39,258 nucleotides of DNA. It comes from JANNYA01 sp031422315 (GTDB taxonomy: Bacteria > Pseudomonadota > Gammaproteobacteria > Xanthomonadales > SZUA-5). Position 1 is the first letter of the stretch. Each line of letters starts with the position of its first letter. Location of the stretch: contig JANOQN010000084.1 of the NCBI GenBank assembly GCA_031422315.1, forward strand, positions 1 to 39,258, in the 5' to 3' direction. Shown here in pieces: positions 7,715 through 16,320 of this stretch. Position numbers and translations under genes: made by a program. The notes beneath the pieces were generated by a model. It saw only the letters and a list, made by a program, of their open reading frames with translations, was not told the origin of the DNA and did not search any database.

Positions 7715-9706
7715 ATGCCTGATTCTTTACTGCTGGTGCTCGCGAGCGTTAGTGCCCAGGCAATGATTGCTGCGGCAATGTTTGTGGTGCTTTTTTGGTA
7801 CGCCAATACTTTTTCGATGCCTTGGCTAAAAACCTGGGCATACGCGATGGCGGCATTAATTTTGAGTTTGGCGGGTACCGGAATTGGCTTTGCGCTGGCG
7901 TTTGACTTGCAGCCGGTAGCCTCAGCGCCAAGGTTGATTGCGGTTTTTGCTTCGCAATTCGGCATATTCTTGCACCTAGCACTGCTCGCCATTGGTTCGT
8001 CGCAGTTCACAGGAGCGCCCATGTCAGCGCTGAGCCGCAACCAAAAAGCCGCGCTATTGGCTGCCATTGTTTTGTTAGCCAGTGCAGTGAGCTTTAGCTT
8101 TATCGACTCCGAGCGCCAGCTGGTGCAGCGCTTAGTAGCGCGAATTGGCATGCACTACAGTGTCAGTGCGGCGGTGTTATGGATCGTTGTTTTGCGCCTG
8201 CGCAGAATGAAGTCCAGCACTTCGAGCGTGCTGCGCGCGAGCTTTATCGCAGCGGCGCTACTGCAAAGCGCCATTGTTGCGATTTTTCTATTCCAGCTTT
8301 ACACGGGTAAATCCTTCGGGGGCCGGATTTTTCCGTTTGTCGATTTGTTAACGCTGGTGGCGATTGCGCTTGGCCTGATTTTTTGGCTACTGCATTTGGA
8401 GCGCGGCAACGTCACGCGCGCGCGCTCAGAAGTATCAAGACTGAGTCATTTTGACGCGCTAACCGGTATCGCCAATCAAGATTATTTAATGCAGCTGGCT
8501 GATACTGCGGTGAAAACCGGTGCGGACTGTGCGCTGCTAGTCGTGGATTTGGATCATTTTCGTACGCTGGGTGATGCGCTTGGCCGAGCGGGGGCCAGCG
8601 GATTGATTCAAACGATTTGTCAGCGAATTTCACGCTGCGTGCCGCCTGAAGCGCATTTTGCTAGGCTAAAACACGACACCTTTGCCATTTTAGCGCCAAC
8701 TGCGCAGAGCTTCGAGCTTGAAACGATGGCTGAGGAAATTCATGGCGCACTGGCACCGCCTATACATGTGACGCATCGGCAAATTTACTTAACCGCCAGC
8801 ATTGGCATTTCGCTTTTTCCGGCCGATGCCCGGGATGCAGATGGGTTACTGCGCGCTGCGCGTTTGGCGGTCAATCAAGGCAAATCGCTGGGTCGTGGGC
8901 AAACTCGCTTTTATGCCGAAGCGCTCAATACCGCAGCCGATGAACGATTAGGCTTGTTGGCTGAGCTGCGCCAAGCGTTAAATCAAGATCAGTTCGTGCT
9001 GCACTTTCAGCCGATTTTTAGAATAGATGGCAGCATCGCCAGCTTTGAAGCGCTGCTGCGCTGGCAGCATCCAAGCCGTGGCCTGCTGGCGCCGGATCAA
9101 TTTATTGACATGCTGCAAGCCGCTTCTATACACGGCGCAGTGGATCGGCTGGTGCTGCGCCAGGCTCTGAAAAAGTTGCGCCAGTGGCGCGCTACTTTCG
9201 CGCTATCTATCGGCATTGCCGTCAATATCGGCGCTAGCAGCTTTCAAAGCCACGATTTTGTCGATACCGTACAGCGTATGCTCGCCGAATTCGATGTGCC
9301 TGCCAGTGCATTGACGTTAGAAATTACCGAGTCAACTACCTTGGACGACATCGATCTGGCGCTCAGCGTGCTGACCCAGCTCAAAAATCTAGGTGTGTGC
9401 GTGTCGCTGGATGATTTTGGCACTGGCTACTCCTCGCTCAGCCATTTGCGGCGCTTACCGATTGGTGCGGTCAAGATTGATCGCTCGTTTGTTAAGGAGC
9501 TTGCAAGCGATGCCAAAGACGCCGCCATCGTAACGGCGATAACTCAGCTGGCGCACAAATTAGGGCTAACAGTGGTGGCAGAAGGCGTGGAAACCAAAGC
9601 GCAGCAGGACTGTTTGGTGGCGGAATCGGTGGATTTTTATCAAGGGTTTTTGCTGGGCATACCGATGCCGGCGGATGAGGTTGAGGTATTGCTGCGCAAG
9701 CACTGA
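7715..9706 (+). CDS. Membrane GGDEF-EAL protein, probable c-di-GMP phosphodiesterase
   Basis: The ATG at 7715 has AAGG nine bases upstream; a TTG directly before it is also possible. Residues ~1-230 contain about six hydrophobic segments. A GGDEF domain follows (~245-405), but its signature reads LKHDTF at about 317-322 instead of GGDEF, so cyclase activity should be lost. The EAL domain (~415-660) keeps FEALLRW, the LEITES segment, DDFGTGYSSL near 566, KIDRSFV and VVAEGVE. The metal and catalytic residues are therefore present, and cyclic di-GMP hydrolysis is the likely activity. The degenerate GGDEF may bind GTP as a regulator, as in known PDEs of this layout. It is divergent from the J-domain gene. 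Confidence 0.93.
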   Translation: MPDSLLLVLASVSAQAMIAAAMFVVLFWYANTFSMPWLKTWAYAMAALILSLAGTGIGFALAFDLQPVASAPRLIAVFASQFGIFLHLALLAIGSSQFTGAPMSALSRNQKAALLAAIVLLASAVSFSFIDSERQLVQRLVARIGMHYSVSAAVLWIVVLRLRRMKSSTSSVLRASFIAAALLQSAIVAIFLFQLYTGKSFGGRIFPFVDLLTLVAIALGLIFWLLHLERGNVTRARSEVSRLSHFDALTGIANQDYLMQLADTAVKTGADCALLVVDLDHFRTLGDALGRAGASGLIQTICQRISRCVPPEAHFARLKHDTFAILAPTAQSFELETMAEEIHGALAPPIHVTHRQIYLTASIGISLFPADARDADGLLRAARLAVNQGKSLGRGQTRFYAEALNTAADERLGLLAELRQALNQDQFVLHFQPIFRIDGSIASFEALLRWQHPSRGLLAPDQFIDMLQAASIHGAVDRLVLRQALKKLRQWRATFALSIGIAVNIGASSFQSHDFVDTVQRMLAEFDVPASALTLEITESTTLDDIDLALSVLTQLKNLGVCVSLDDFGTGYSSLSHLRRLPIGAVKIDRSFVKELASDAKDAAIVTAITQLAHKLGLTVVAEGVETKAQQDCLVAESVDFYQGFLLGIPMPADEVEVLLRKH

Positions 9707-9824
9707 TTGGGAGGAAACCAAGCCCTTTGAACTTGCTTTTAAGCAATACCTAACAGTTTCCGTACTAAGTTAGCGATAAAGTGCGGCCAACAACAATTGT
9801 TACTAATTAAAGGCGCTGCAAATT

Positions 9825-11180
9825 ATGAAATTTCAAAACTATGGTTTAGCTATGTTTGCGTTGTGCTTCGCGGCGGGTGCTGCTAACGCTCAAACCGTGC
9901 CCACTGATCTTGCTTTAACCGACGTGTGTTCGGGCTGCCCAGCTTTTACAACCCCGCTTGGTATCCATCAGGCAACCGGGCTGAATTCGCTTTATTTTGT
10001 CAATGAGCAAGGCGGTTCTTTGAAAGTTTTAGATCCAACCAACACGACGGTTACTACTTTGCTGAACTTTGGCACTGGCGGCACAGCGCCGCCAGGTGGA
10101 TTTACCTCCGCTGGTGAGCGCGGCCTGTTGGGGCTTGCTTTTCATCCGCAGTTTGCCGCTAACCGGTTTGTATTTTTAAGCTACACCGATGGCAATGGCG
10201 ATACGATGCTGGCGCGCTACACACTGAGCAGCGTTAGCCCACCCACTCTGGATGTCAGCTCACGCCTGGTTATTTTGCGAGTAGATCAAGATTTTTCCAA
10301 TCACAATGGCGGCCACATCACATTTGGGCCTGATGGCTTCTTGTATCTGGGCTTGGGTGATGGCGGCAGCGGCAACGATCCTTGCAATCGTGGCCAGACG
10401 ATTGTGCCGAGTGAGCTTAACAACGCGGGCAACTGCGCGGTTGACGCGAATTTTACTAGCTCTGGCGGTAACGCCAACAGTCGCGCTTTGCTGGGTTCAA
10501 TGCTGCGTTTAGATATCGATGCCACCACAGCAGCGGGAAGTAATGAGCTCTGTGCAGCCAATGCCAATGGCAGCGCAAACTATGCAATTCCCGCCAACAG
10601 TCCATTTACAGGCAGCGCGCTCGTTGCAGGCGCTTGCGATGAAATCGTGCACTACGGTTTACGCAATCCTTGGCGATTTAACTTTGACCGCCAAACTGGC
10701 GATTTGGTGATTGCTGACGTTGGTCAAGGTGCTCGCGAAGAAGTCAGTTTCCGACCTAATGCGCTGCTGGCAACTGCCGCAAATTTTGGTTGGTCTTGCC
10801 GAGAAGGATTTGTTGCTGCATTGGGCGTTTGCCGTGCGGGTGATACTGTGGTGAGCCCGGTGCTTGACTACAACCGAAATGCGGGTTCCTCGATTACTGG
10901 CGGTTACGTCTATCGTGGCCCTATTACCCAGATGCGCGGGGTGTATTTTTTCGCAGATTTTTCTACTTCGCGCGTGTGGACAGCCGTTCAAACAGCGCCG
11001 GGAGTGTTCAACAATCAGCCTAACGACGCAAACGCGCTGCTCACCGCACCGGATAACGTATCTAGCTTTGGCGAAGACTTACTTGGCAATGTTTATATTG
11101 TTGGGTATGGCGCAGGCCGAATTGTTCGCCTAACGAGCGCAAGCGGCGATGGTGTCATTTTGCAAAATGGGTTTGAGTAG
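9825..11180 (+). CDS. Exported glucose/sorbosone dehydrogenase-like protein with GFE tail
   Basis: A signal peptide (residues 1-22, ending ANAQ) precedes a six-bladed beta-propeller of the PQQ-dependent soluble glucose/sorbosone dehydrogenase family. Family landmarks are ERGLLGLAFHPQF, NHNGGHITFGPDG, LYLGLGDGG, the YGLRNPWRF segment, DVGQGAREE and NFGWSCREG. These proteins oxidise sugars or polyols with PQQ outside the cytoplasm; whether this one binds PQQ cannot be read directly. A Cys pair after the signal (CSGC) and additional Cys residues suggest disulphides. The protein ends in VILQNGFE, the C-terminal tail it shares with two other proteins in this window. No PQQ synthesis genes are nearby. 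Confidence 0.9.
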   Translation: MKFQNYGLAMFALCFAAGAANAQTVPTDLALTDVCSGCPAFTTPLGIHQATGLNSLYFVNEQGGSLKVLDPTNTTVTTLLNFGTGGTAPPGGFTSAGERGLLGLAFHPQFAANRFVFLSYTDGNGDTMLARYTLSSVSPPTLDVSSRLVILRVDQDFSNHNGGHITFGPDGFLYLGLGDGGSGNDPCNRGQTIVPSELNNAGNCAVDANFTSSGGNANSRALLGSMLRLDIDATTAAGSNELCAANANGSANYAIPANSPFTGSALVAGACDEIVHYGLRNPWRFNFDRQTGDLVIADVGQGAREEVSFRPNALLATAANFGWSCREGFVAALGVCRAGDTVVSPVLDYNRNAGSSITGGYVYRGPITQMRGVYFFADFSTSRVWTAVQTAPGVFNNQPNDANALLTAPDNVSSFGEDLLGNVYIVGYGAGRIVRLTSASGDGVILQNGFE

Positions 11181-11395
11181 GTGCGCCGTCACAAACCGGC
11201 AAAGCGTAAGGGCTGATAGACAAAACAGTGCAGTGTGGGGTCTCCGCCTGCCCAATGGGCATCTGGGCTAAGCAGTGCAGAGCTTTCATTCGCGTTAGGC
11301 ATGTCGAAGTTTTTCATGGTTTCACGATTGCCGGGTGCCAGGTGCTGGAGAATTATTTCCTGCAGGCGCGTCACGATTTATGGTTCGTGTTGTGG

Positions 11396-12139
11396 TTAGC
11401 GCTCTTGCCGAGCCAGCGTCGGCTGCAGTCGTTGAGCCGGCACCCACACGCACAAACGTACACCACCGCCCGCACTTGCACCCAATTCCAGCGCACCGCC
11501 CAAGCGAGCGGTGCGTTCGCGCATGCTGGCTATGCCAACGCCGCCTTGCGCATGCACCTGTGCGCCCAGCCCATCATCTTCAATCAGTAGATTGACCTGA
11601 TTCGCCTGCAAATTGAGTTTAATACTGATGCTTTTTGCCTGCCCATGCCGCACCGCATTTGACACCGCTTCTTGCGCTATGCGAAACAACTCAACTTCCG
11701 TCTCAAGCGACTGTTTTTGATAGTCACCATGTTCAAAGCTCAGCTGAGTTTGTGTGCCCGAGGCGTATTCAAAATATTCCTTGAGCGCAGCAATTAACCC
11801 TAACCTTGCAAGCCGATCAATCGCGACTAGCTTTTGACTGCCTTGGGATAACGGTTTTAGCGCCGATTTGGCTGCGGGTTCGCGTTCGCCAAGCGCAGGT
11901 GACGCCGTAGGCTTGCGCAGCTGGTCAATCACTTGGCGCAGCTCGGCATTGGCCGTACGCGCGGTGAGGTGTGCTTTGGCTAACTGTGCTTTGGTTTGGG
12001 CATGTGGGTAGTCTGCTTGTTCGAGCAATGTTTGCAGCATTAGATTCACCGCGCTCAGTGATTGTGCGACGCCATCGTGCAGTTCTTGTGCGAGCGCGGC
12101 TGCTGTAAGGGGACCGGCGGTAGAGGGACTGCCGATCAT
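11396..12139 (-). CDS. Soluble histidine kinase, NarX/HisKA_3 type
   Basis: The 247-aa protein consists only of a HisKA_3 dimerisation domain and an ATPase domain. The phosphorylated His is His21 in LAQELHDGVAQSL; the N box is AQEAVSNAVRHG and the G box is EDDGLGA followed by GVGIASMRERTARLGG. There is no sensor, HAMP or membrane segment, so the signal must come from a partner or from the cytoplasm. The ATG overlaps the response regulator's stop by four bases (ATGA), so translation of the two is probably coupled. The pair lies between exported-protein genes but on the opposite strand. Confidence 0.92.
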   Translation of the reverse strand: MIGSPSTAGPLTAAALAQELHDGVAQSLSAVNLMLQTLLEQADYPHAQTKAQLAKAHLTARTANAELRQVIDQLRKPTASPALGEREPAAKSALKPLSQGSQKLVAIDRLARLGLIAALKEYFEYASGTQTQLSFEHGDYQKQSLETEVELFRIAQEAVSNAVRHGQAKSISIKLNLQANQVNLLIEDDGLGAQVHAQGGVGIASMRERTARLGGALELGASAGGGVRLCVWVPAQRLQPTLARQER

Positions 12140-12816
12140 TGAAATATTTTTGACTCAAACACCGCGCTGTTATTCGCAGCTGGCATCACGATCAAGCGTG
12201 ATTTAAGCCCGTGCAACACGGCCTGCGTGCGCCCGCTAACGCTGAGCTTGTCGAACAATCGGCTGGAATAGCTTTTGATCGTGCCGGTAGATAAAAACAG
12301 CTTGCGCGCGATTTCTTTGTTGGAAAATCCGCCTGCCATTAGCGTTAGCAGCTCTTGCTCGCGTTTGCTCAGCGTCGGCGCTTCGCTAACCACTGCTGGC
12401 TCAAACAGCAATCCGGCACTGCCATAAAAATAGGTGTTGCCCAGCGCGAGTGCGTGAATCGCTGCAATCAGCTGCTGGCCGTCGGCATCTTTCGGTAGGT
12501 ACCCTTGTGCGCCTGCTTGAATGAGTGCGCTTAAGCGATGCTCACCTAGATCGCTGGTCAGGATCAAAACGGCGGGTTTAATCGCTTCGCTCAACAGCTG
12601 CTGCAAGCGCTGGTAGACATCCAACCCCGGCATGGTTAAATCCATGACCACCACATGCGGCAAATAAAGCGCATGTGCGCCAACACAGGCGGCTGAGTTG
12701 GCTATTTTGCCGACGATTTCGAAGTCCTTTTGCTGAGCTAGATACAACGCCAAGCTATCAAGCAGCACCGGGTGATCGTCAATGAGCAGTACACGAATAG
12801 GTTCAGATTTCAGCAT
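12136..12816 (-). CDS. NarL/FixJ-type response regulator
   Basis: A receiver domain (residues ~6-125) carries Asp13-Asp14 and the phosphoacceptor Asp59 in VVMDLTMPG, with the conserved Lys in GYLPKDA. It is followed by a LuxR-type helix-turn-helix (~148-205), with LSKREQELLTLMAGG, NKEIARKLFLSTGTIKSY and DKLSVSGRTQAV. It is the first gene of a two-gene unit with the soluble histidine kinase. Its likely role is DNA binding after phosphorylation by that kinase. Its 5' flank (12817-13050) is shared with the divergent DUF4198 gene, which makes that gene a candidate target. That link is inference. Confidence 0.93.
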   Translation of the reverse strand: MLKSEPIRVLLIDDHPVLLDSLALYLAQQKDFEIVGKIANSAACVGAHALYLPHVVVMDLTMPGLDVYQRLQQLLSEAIKPAVLILTSDLGEHRLSALIQAGAQGYLPKDADGQQLIAAIHALALGNTYFYGSAGLLFEPAVVSEAPTLSKREQELLTLMAGGFSNKEIARKLFLSTGTIKSYSSRLFDKLSVSGRTQAVLHGLKSRLIVMPAANNSAVFESKIFQ

Positions 12817-13050
12817 GGGTATTGCGCCTTGTTACAAGTCTGGAGTTTGGTGCGAAATGGCATTGGGCTCAGTGGGCTAGCGCGCAAAGGCATGCCGGAA
12901 TTACGACATGTGCTAGCAGCTGGATGCGAATCGCAAGCAAAAAAAACTAACTTTAGTTGCCAAACCTTGCAACCTTTGCCAACTCGCGGCGCTGCAATTG
13001 TGCGCGCACGCTTTCACTATCGCCTGTAGGCACTTCTGTGACGCTTGTGC

Positions 13051-13881
13051 ATGAAACCGCTCGCCCTAATTCCAATCTTTTTCATCACGATTATTTCACT
13101 ATGCTCAGCTGCCAATGCGCACGAAACTTGGCTGGTGCCCGGCAGTGCAAGTGTGCAAGCTAAGCCTACAGCGGGGCATAAGAAAGTCGCACTGGCGTTG
13201 ACGACTGGCATGGCATTTCCCGCGCTTGGAACCTCAACCGCGCCAGCGCGAATATTGCGAGCGAATTTGATCTCAGCGGATGCCAGTGTGCCGCTGCTGG
13301 CCGGCAATTCGAGCACTGAGAAGCTCGAATTAAGCGGCTTGACCACATCAAAAAGCGCAGTGATAGCCATCGTGCAGCTCAAGCCCAGCGTAATTGATCT
13401 ACCAAAAGATAAAGTCGGCGAATATTTAATCGAGCTAGGCAATCCTGCTTCGGTAAAAGCACGTTTTGAAGCCAGCGGCACTTGGCGTGAAAGCTACACC
13501 AAGAACGCCAAAATGTGGGTGCGCGTGGGTTCTGAAGCTGCGCCCAAAAGCCTAATGGCACCGATGAATTTGCCTTATGAGCTGGTGCCCGCTACCGATC
13601 CAACTGTGATGAAAGTGGGCGATAGCCTTAAAGTCTGCGCTTTTTCAGATGGCAAAGCGGCGCCAAATGCCTACCTCGGGCTGGTCGATGCAAACAGCAA
13701 ACACAGCCACGCGCGCGCAGATAAAACCGGCTGCGCCAGTTTCAAGTTGCCCAGCACCAGCGGCTTTTTGCTGCACGCGATTCGCATTGACGCGTCCACG
13801 CAAAGCGATTTGGACTGGGAAAGCCATTTCGCCAGTTTGACGGTGCTGGATGCTGCCAACCCCGGCAACTCGACGCGCTAA
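13051..13881 (+). CDS. Exported DUF4198-family protein
   Basis: ATG at 13051 is preferred over an in-frame TTG two codons upstream because it directly starts a signal peptide ending in ANAHETW. The HExW start of the mature chain and the following beta-rich body with KVGDSLKVCAFSDGKAAPN are typical of DUF4198 (NikM-like/CbtB-associated) periplasmic proteins, which are often linked to metal or organic ligand uptake. The N-terminal His of the mature protein is the residue thought to bind metal in relatives. No transporter is adjacent. It is followed 43 bases later by the DUF4394 protein gene and may be co-transcribed. No strong ribosome binding site is visible. Confidence 0.78.
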   Translation: MKPLALIPIFFITIISLCSAANAHETWLVPGSASVQAKPTAGHKKVALALTTGMAFPALGTSTAPARILRANLISADASVPLLAGNSSTEKLELSGLTTSKSAVIAIVQLKPSVIDLPKDKVGEYLIELGNPASVKARFEASGTWRESYTKNAKMWVRVGSEAAPKSLMAPMNLPYELVPATDPTVMKVGDSLKVCAFSDGKAAPNAYLGLVDANSKHSHARADKTGCASFKLPSTSGFLLHAIRIDASTQSDLDWESHFASLTVLDAANPGNSTR

Positions 13882-13924
13882 GCCTGTCAATCAACTCCAT
13901 TTCTTCTAAGCCTCCAGGACTTCT

Positions 13925-16033
13925 ATGCCACACCTAAAACATATCGCACGCGCACTCGCGTTAGCCATTACCGCAACACTTCCACAGCTAGCGCTTGCAC
14001 AGCTCAATGATCAAAGCTATTACTTGTTAACCGCCGACGGCAGCCTTGCGCAGGTATTAGATGGACAAACCAGCGTGATGACTGCGGCCGTTCCTGTCAG
14101 TGGCCTTGCAGCTAGCGATCAACTCGTCGCAATTGATGTGCGCCCGCAAACCGGGCGCTTGTATGGCTTGGCGCAAAACCCCAAAACCGGCACGGTACAG
14201 CTGTATATTTTGCAGATGAACTCTGCTGCTGCGAGTGCTGTAGCGCTGGGCACACCGCAAAGTTTTATTGATGCCGCAGGCGCGCCGCTGCCTATTTTGG
14301 CGACTGCGTTTGATATGGATTTTAATCCGAGCGTGGATCGTCTTCGAGTTGTTAGTACCAACGGCATTAACTTTCGCATGAACCCGAATGATGGCGCGCT
14401 GGTCGATGGCAATTTCGGCGGTGCAGCGGGATCGGTGGCGGGTGTAAATCCGGATGGCCGTTTGAACGTAGCCGGCGCTAACGCGCAGGGCATGGGCACG
14501 GCGTATACTAATAACGAGCTCAATACCGCGATCACCACGCAGTACACGCTCGATCACATCACTAATCAGCTGTACATCCAACAACCGCCCAATGCCGGCA
14601 CGTTAATTAGTCCACTAACCATTACCGTGGCCGGTACGCCGCTAGATTTCGCCGCCGATGGTGGCTTAGATATTCAGCCCGGCATCAATGCTGCAAGCGC
14701 CGGTGCGGCGGGTATGGGCGACGCGGCTGCCGTGCTGGTGAGTGCGGGTTCGGCTCGACTCTATCGCATCAATCTTGGCACCGGCGTGGCGACTGCGCGC
14801 AGCATGCTGGGTGGTTTGAACGTGATTGACGTGGCAGTAGCAAATACGCGCGCTGGCGCATTTACGCTGTCCAATAACGGCCTACAAATTGTTCGCTTTG
14901 CACTCGACGCGCCTGCCACCAGCGCATTAGCTGGCGTTATCGGCGTAGCCCCGGGCGAGCGTCTAGTCGGCATGGATTTGCGTCCGCGTACTGGGCAAGT
15001 GTTTGCGCTCGGCATTGATAGCGCGCTAGATCGCGGCACGCTGTATCGGCTGGAACCACAGAGCATGGGCACGACTTCGGTGGCTACTGCGATCGGCGCT
15101 ATCGGTCAAATCGCCTTTGTCGATGCCACCGGCGCAGCGCTGGACTTGAGCGATCTATCGGTCGGGATGGACTTTAACCCGATGGCAGATCGCGTTCGCG
15201 TCGTTGATGCCAGCGGCTTGAATTTTCGTTTGAATCCGGACACTGGCGCGCCAGTTGATGGCGATGCGGCGCTAGCGGGAACCAATCCAGATGGCGCGAT
15301 TACTGCGCCGCTCGCCACGCAATTAGCCGGCACGGCGTACGCCAATAACGTCAATATGCCGAGCGCCACCACGCAGTACACGATTGATCAGCAAAGCGCC
15401 AAGCTGTACGTGCAAAACCCACCGAATTCGGGCGTGCAAACGCTGCCTTTGGACATCACTGTGGCAGGCCAGCTGCTTGAATTTGGTGGCGGGGTTGGCT
15501 TTGATATTGCGCCCGGTGTGGCTACTTCAGCGGCGAATATGCCAGTCATGGCGGGCGCGGGCTATTTTACTTCAAGCCGTACAGCCGGAACGCCAGAGCT
15601 CTACCAAATTGCACTGAACACGGGCGCAGCGACGCGCATTGGCGCCATTGCCAGCGGCGGGCAAGATGTGGACTCCTTGATCGTTACGCAGGCGCCTAGC
15701 GAATTCGCTTTGGCCGGCAATAGCATCTCCGTCATGGAAAGTGCGACGCCTGCATCAATCACCATTAATCGAATCGGTGGCGGCCCGGCCCTGCTGCGCT
15801 ATAGCACCAGCGACGGCACAGCATTGGCAGGTTTGGACTACACGGCGAGTTCCGGCAGCGTGTTCTTTGGCGCGAACGATGCCAGCACAACGATCAGCAT
15901 TCCAGTTTTATTAGATGCTTTAGATGAGCCAGAAGAAACCTTCACGATCAATTTGCAGGGCGCCAATGGGATCGCGACGGTGCTGACTGTGCGAATTGCG
16001 TCGGATCAGATTTTCGCCAATGGGTTTGAATAG
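13925..16033 (+). CDS. Exported DUF4394 tandem-repeat and Calx-beta protein with GFE tail
   Basis: The signal peptide (1-25, ending LALAQ) is followed by two DUF4394 units of ~270 residues each (about 27-300 and 310-590). They repeat the same landmarks: LVAIDVRPQTGRLYGL versus LVGMDLRPRTGQVFAL, RLRVVSTNGINFRMNP versus RVRVVDASGLNFRLNP, and TTQYTLD versus TTQYTID, so the gene grew by internal duplication. Residues ~594-690 form a Calx-beta domain (DGTALAGLDYTASSG, DEPEETFTINL), a calcium-binding adhesion-type fold. The chain ends QIFANGFE, the shared C-terminal tail. It probably acts at the cell surface or outside. AGGA lies eight bases before the ATG. Function is unknown. Confidence 0.88.
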   Translation: MPHLKHIARALALAITATLPQLALAQLNDQSYYLLTADGSLAQVLDGQTSVMTAAVPVSGLAASDQLVAIDVRPQTGRLYGLAQNPKTGTVQLYILQMNSAAASAVALGTPQSFIDAAGAPLPILATAFDMDFNPSVDRLRVVSTNGINFRMNPNDGALVDGNFGGAAGSVAGVNPDGRLNVAGANAQGMGTAYTNNELNTAITTQYTLDHITNQLYIQQPPNAGTLISPLTITVAGTPLDFAADGGLDIQPGINAASAGAAGMGDAAAVLVSAGSARLYRINLGTGVATARSMLGGLNVIDVAVANTRAGAFTLSNNGLQIVRFALDAPATSALAGVIGVAPGERLVGMDLRPRTGQVFALGIDSALDRGTLYRLEPQSMGTTSVATAIGAIGQIAFVDATGAALDLSDLSVGMDFNPMADRVRVVDASGLNFRLNPDTGAPVDGDAALAGTNPDGAITAPLATQLAGTAYANNVNMPSATTQYTIDQQSAKLYVQNPPNSGVQTLPLDITVAGQLLEFGGGVGFDIAPGVATSAANMPVMAGAGYFTSSRTAGTPELYQIALNTGAATRIGAIASGGQDVDSLIVTQAPSEFALAGNSISVMESATPASITINRIGGGPALLRYSTSDGTALAGLDYTASSGSVFFGANDASTTISIPVLLDALDEPEETFTINLQGANGIATVLTVRIASDQIFANGFE

Positions 16034-16109
16034 AGGAACCTAACATTTTATTTGATTTTAGATTCGCACAAAGTATTTTTGTACCTCGAATCGTCAATGC
16101 GCCTCAAAT

Positions 16110-16204
16110 CGTCATTCCCGCGAAGGTGGGAACCCAGGCTCCTTACCCAATCAATTAATCGTTGACACCTGTTCCTGGGTCCCCGCCTTCGCGGGGATGA
16201 CGAG
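16110..16204. repeat. Paired REP-like hairpins (copy 3)
   Basis: The left unit has CGTCATTCCCGCGAAGGTGG then GAACCCAGG. The right unit has CCTGGGTCCCCGCCTTCGCG then GGGATGACGAG. Spacing is ~35 bases. It sits between the DUF4394 and DUF4331 genes and is the only structure seen in that ~290-base gap. Confidence 0.85.
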
Positions 16205-16320
16205 AGGGACACGCCAAATCTAGGTAGTCCTAGCAGCCAATCAGTCCAAGCACCCTGTACATCCAAGCAATTTGAACGACTTAAGTACCCCTTTTGACCC
16301 ATTCCCACACGGAGTAACAC

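Noticed and set aside
11228..11595. Two plus-strand frames downstream of the dehydrogenase-like gene
   Set aside because: They are largely antisense to the histidine kinase gene and have no family features.
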